NCBI RefSeq assembly: GCF_000400365.1 | Contig: NZ_BAOG01000053.1 | Span: forward strand, 186,001 to 250,000 | Direction of reading: 5' to 3' | DNA: 64,000 nt | DNA from: Vibrio jasicida CAIM 1864 = LMG 25398 | Lineage (GTDB): Bacteria; Pseudomonadota; Gammaproteobacteria; Enterobacterales; Vibrionaceae | Shown: in pieces, positions 63,144 through 64,000 of the stretch | Layout of the letters: every line of letters starts with the position of its first letter | Position numbering within the stretch: position 1 is the first letter of the stretch | Program-made: the position numbers and the translations under genes | The notes under the pieces: generated by a model | Seen by the model: the letters and a program-made list of their open reading frames with translations, nothing else | Database searches by the model: none | What the model was told of the DNA's origin: nothing

Positions 63144-63502
63144 TTTTCTCTCCTTGAGTTACAAGATGTTCTGTTGAACTAATTAGATAACTAGTTGATA
63201 AATAGACATCAGGAGAGAAATTCGAAGCGTTATGTTTCACTTTTCAACACGAAATCACGTTGAACTATTCGTACTTTACAACTCGGCTCATTATTTTTCG
63301 GCTCACTTCACGCTGATTTATAAATTCATCAAAAAGACAAAAAACGATACTTGGCGAATATGAGATGTACGTGGAAATTTACAAACTGAATGTCTGCTAA
63401 TTGATCTGATTGTCGAGTAATTAACCTAATGACTCTTGTTGAGTAGAAGATATTGCTATACTGTACTAGTCAGCTAGTTCATTGATATTTTGTGTGAGTG
63501 GT
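63144..63502. other. chitinase / SNF-transporter divergent gap
   Basis: This 359-bp AT-rich gap has no supported gene. It contains the chitinase ribosome site (63147-63154 on minus) and presumably both promoters. An ACTAGTCAGCTAGT inverted stretch lies at 63466-63479, about 25 bp before the transporter. Confidence 0.4.
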
Positions 63503-64000
63503 ATGACACAACAAACTTCTTCTCAGCCTCGTGAGCATTTTGGCTCACGCCTTGGATTCATCTTAGCGGCAGCAGGTGCTGCAGTGGGTCTAGGTAACAT
63601 TTGGGGCTTTCCTACCCAAGCAGCAAGTAACGGCGGCGGTGCCTTCTTGTTGGTGTACTTGGTGATGATTCTTATCGTTGCATTCCCAATGCTGGTGGTT
63701 GAAATGGCGATCGGTCGTCATGGTCAAGCAAACCCAGTAGACAGCATGCGTTCTTTAACAGACAACCCTGTGGGCAAGAAGCTTGGCGGCCTAGTTGGTT
63801 GGATTGGTCTGAGTGTGCCAAGTGCGGTTTTGGCGTTTTACTCGATTGTAGGCGGTTGGTTGATCTGCTTTATGTTGGGCGCAGTGACCGACATCATGGG
63901 TATGGAAGCGGCGACACAATGGTTGAAAGGCTTCAGCGTTGAACGCAACTTGTTTGGTACGATTACATTTTATGTATTAACCATTTTGATCGTACAAGGC
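63503..64000 (+). CDS. SNF-family sodium-dependent transporter, N-terminal part (3' end outside window)
   Basis: The frame from ATG 63503 stays open to the right edge (166 codons). GAGTGG precedes the ATG. The segment FGSRLGFILAAAGAAVGLGNIWGFP is the first helix of the neurotransmitter:sodium symporter family, with the Na+-binding GLGNIW-type motif. The product is probably an amino-acid:sodium symporter; the substrate cannot be read from this fragment. Confidence 0.9.
   Translation, partial: MTQQTSSQPREHFGSRLGFILAAAGAAVGLGNIWGFPTQAASNGGGAFLLVYLVMILIVAFPMLVVEMAIGRHGQANPVDSMRSLTDNPVGKKLGGLVGWIGLSVPSAVLAFYSIVGGWLICFMLGAVTDIMGMEAATQWLKGFSVERNLFGTITFYVLTILIVQG

Noticed and set aside
1..64000. CRISPR array, prophage, IS element, tRNA or rRNA genes
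   Set aside because: No regularly spaced repeats, transposase, phage genes or structural RNA genes were seen. The only dispersed repeat is the MITE-like pair.

Overview
The window is a chromosomal segment of a Vibrio, most likely of the Harveyi clade (V. parahaemolyticus / V. alginolyticus group). I infer this from gene content and order: nqrABCDEF-apbE-nqrM, OmpK, a four-Ig/two-CBM GH18 chitinase, recC-recB-recD without ptrA, a long (343-residue) DapD and glpFK/glpR/glpD beside glpTQ. Everything looks like core genome. I see no prophage, integron, CRISPR array, transposase, rRNA or tRNA.

Layout. 1-880: end of an nnrS gene, its terminator, then an independent plus-strand transcript (candidate sRNA) with its own strong terminator. 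900-10.7 kb: a mltC-like lytic transglycosylase and the glycerol-3-phosphate regulon (glpD, glpR, glpK, glpF on minus; glpT, glpQ on plus), with recurring TTCGTTTG-type elements upstream of glpD, glpF and glpT. 11.2-12.1 kb: a Pmp3-like membrane protein and a secreted hypothetical. 12.3-15.7 kb: dapD, then a little-studied two-gene unit (GGGtGRT-family protein plus NifU/IscU-like scaffold) preceded by what reads as a fluoride (crcB-type) riboswitch. 15.8-19.2 kb: SOS gene yebG with a LexA box, a LysR/TDT-transporter divergent pair, a candidate minus-strand sRNA and two small genes.

19.4-29 kb: recC, recB, recD. 29.1-30.2 kb: two tandem paralogous membrane proteins sharing an almost identical 53-bp block, and a small orphan. 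30.4-38.2 kb: argA, a DUF2850 protein, mltA, tcdA-csdE, and the minus operon panE-yajL-csdA. 38.3-42.7 kb: ompK and a four-gene unit of LON-domain protein, DUF4397 lipoprotein, ECF sigma factor and ChrR-like anti-sigma. 42.7-47 kb: ampG, a periplasmic cyclophilin, yajG, rlmG and bolA.

47.4-54.8 kb: the complete Na+-translocating NADH:quinone oxidoreductase with its flavin transferase ApbE and maturation factor NqrM. 54.8-64 kb: a REC-REC-GGDEF diguanylate cyclase, dinB with a LexA box, a RecQ-family helicase, a GreA/B-like factor, a YggN-family protein, the chitinase, and the start of an SNF-family sodium symporter cut by the window edge.

Two copies of a MITE-like repeat with ATACCCAA.../...TTGGGTAT ends lie just past the stop codons of dapD and csdA. 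The best candidates for something undescribed are the riboswitch-controlled NifU-like/GGGtGRT pair, the sRNA at about 726-880 with a Qrr-like core, and the ECF-ChrR-DUF4397-LON unit.
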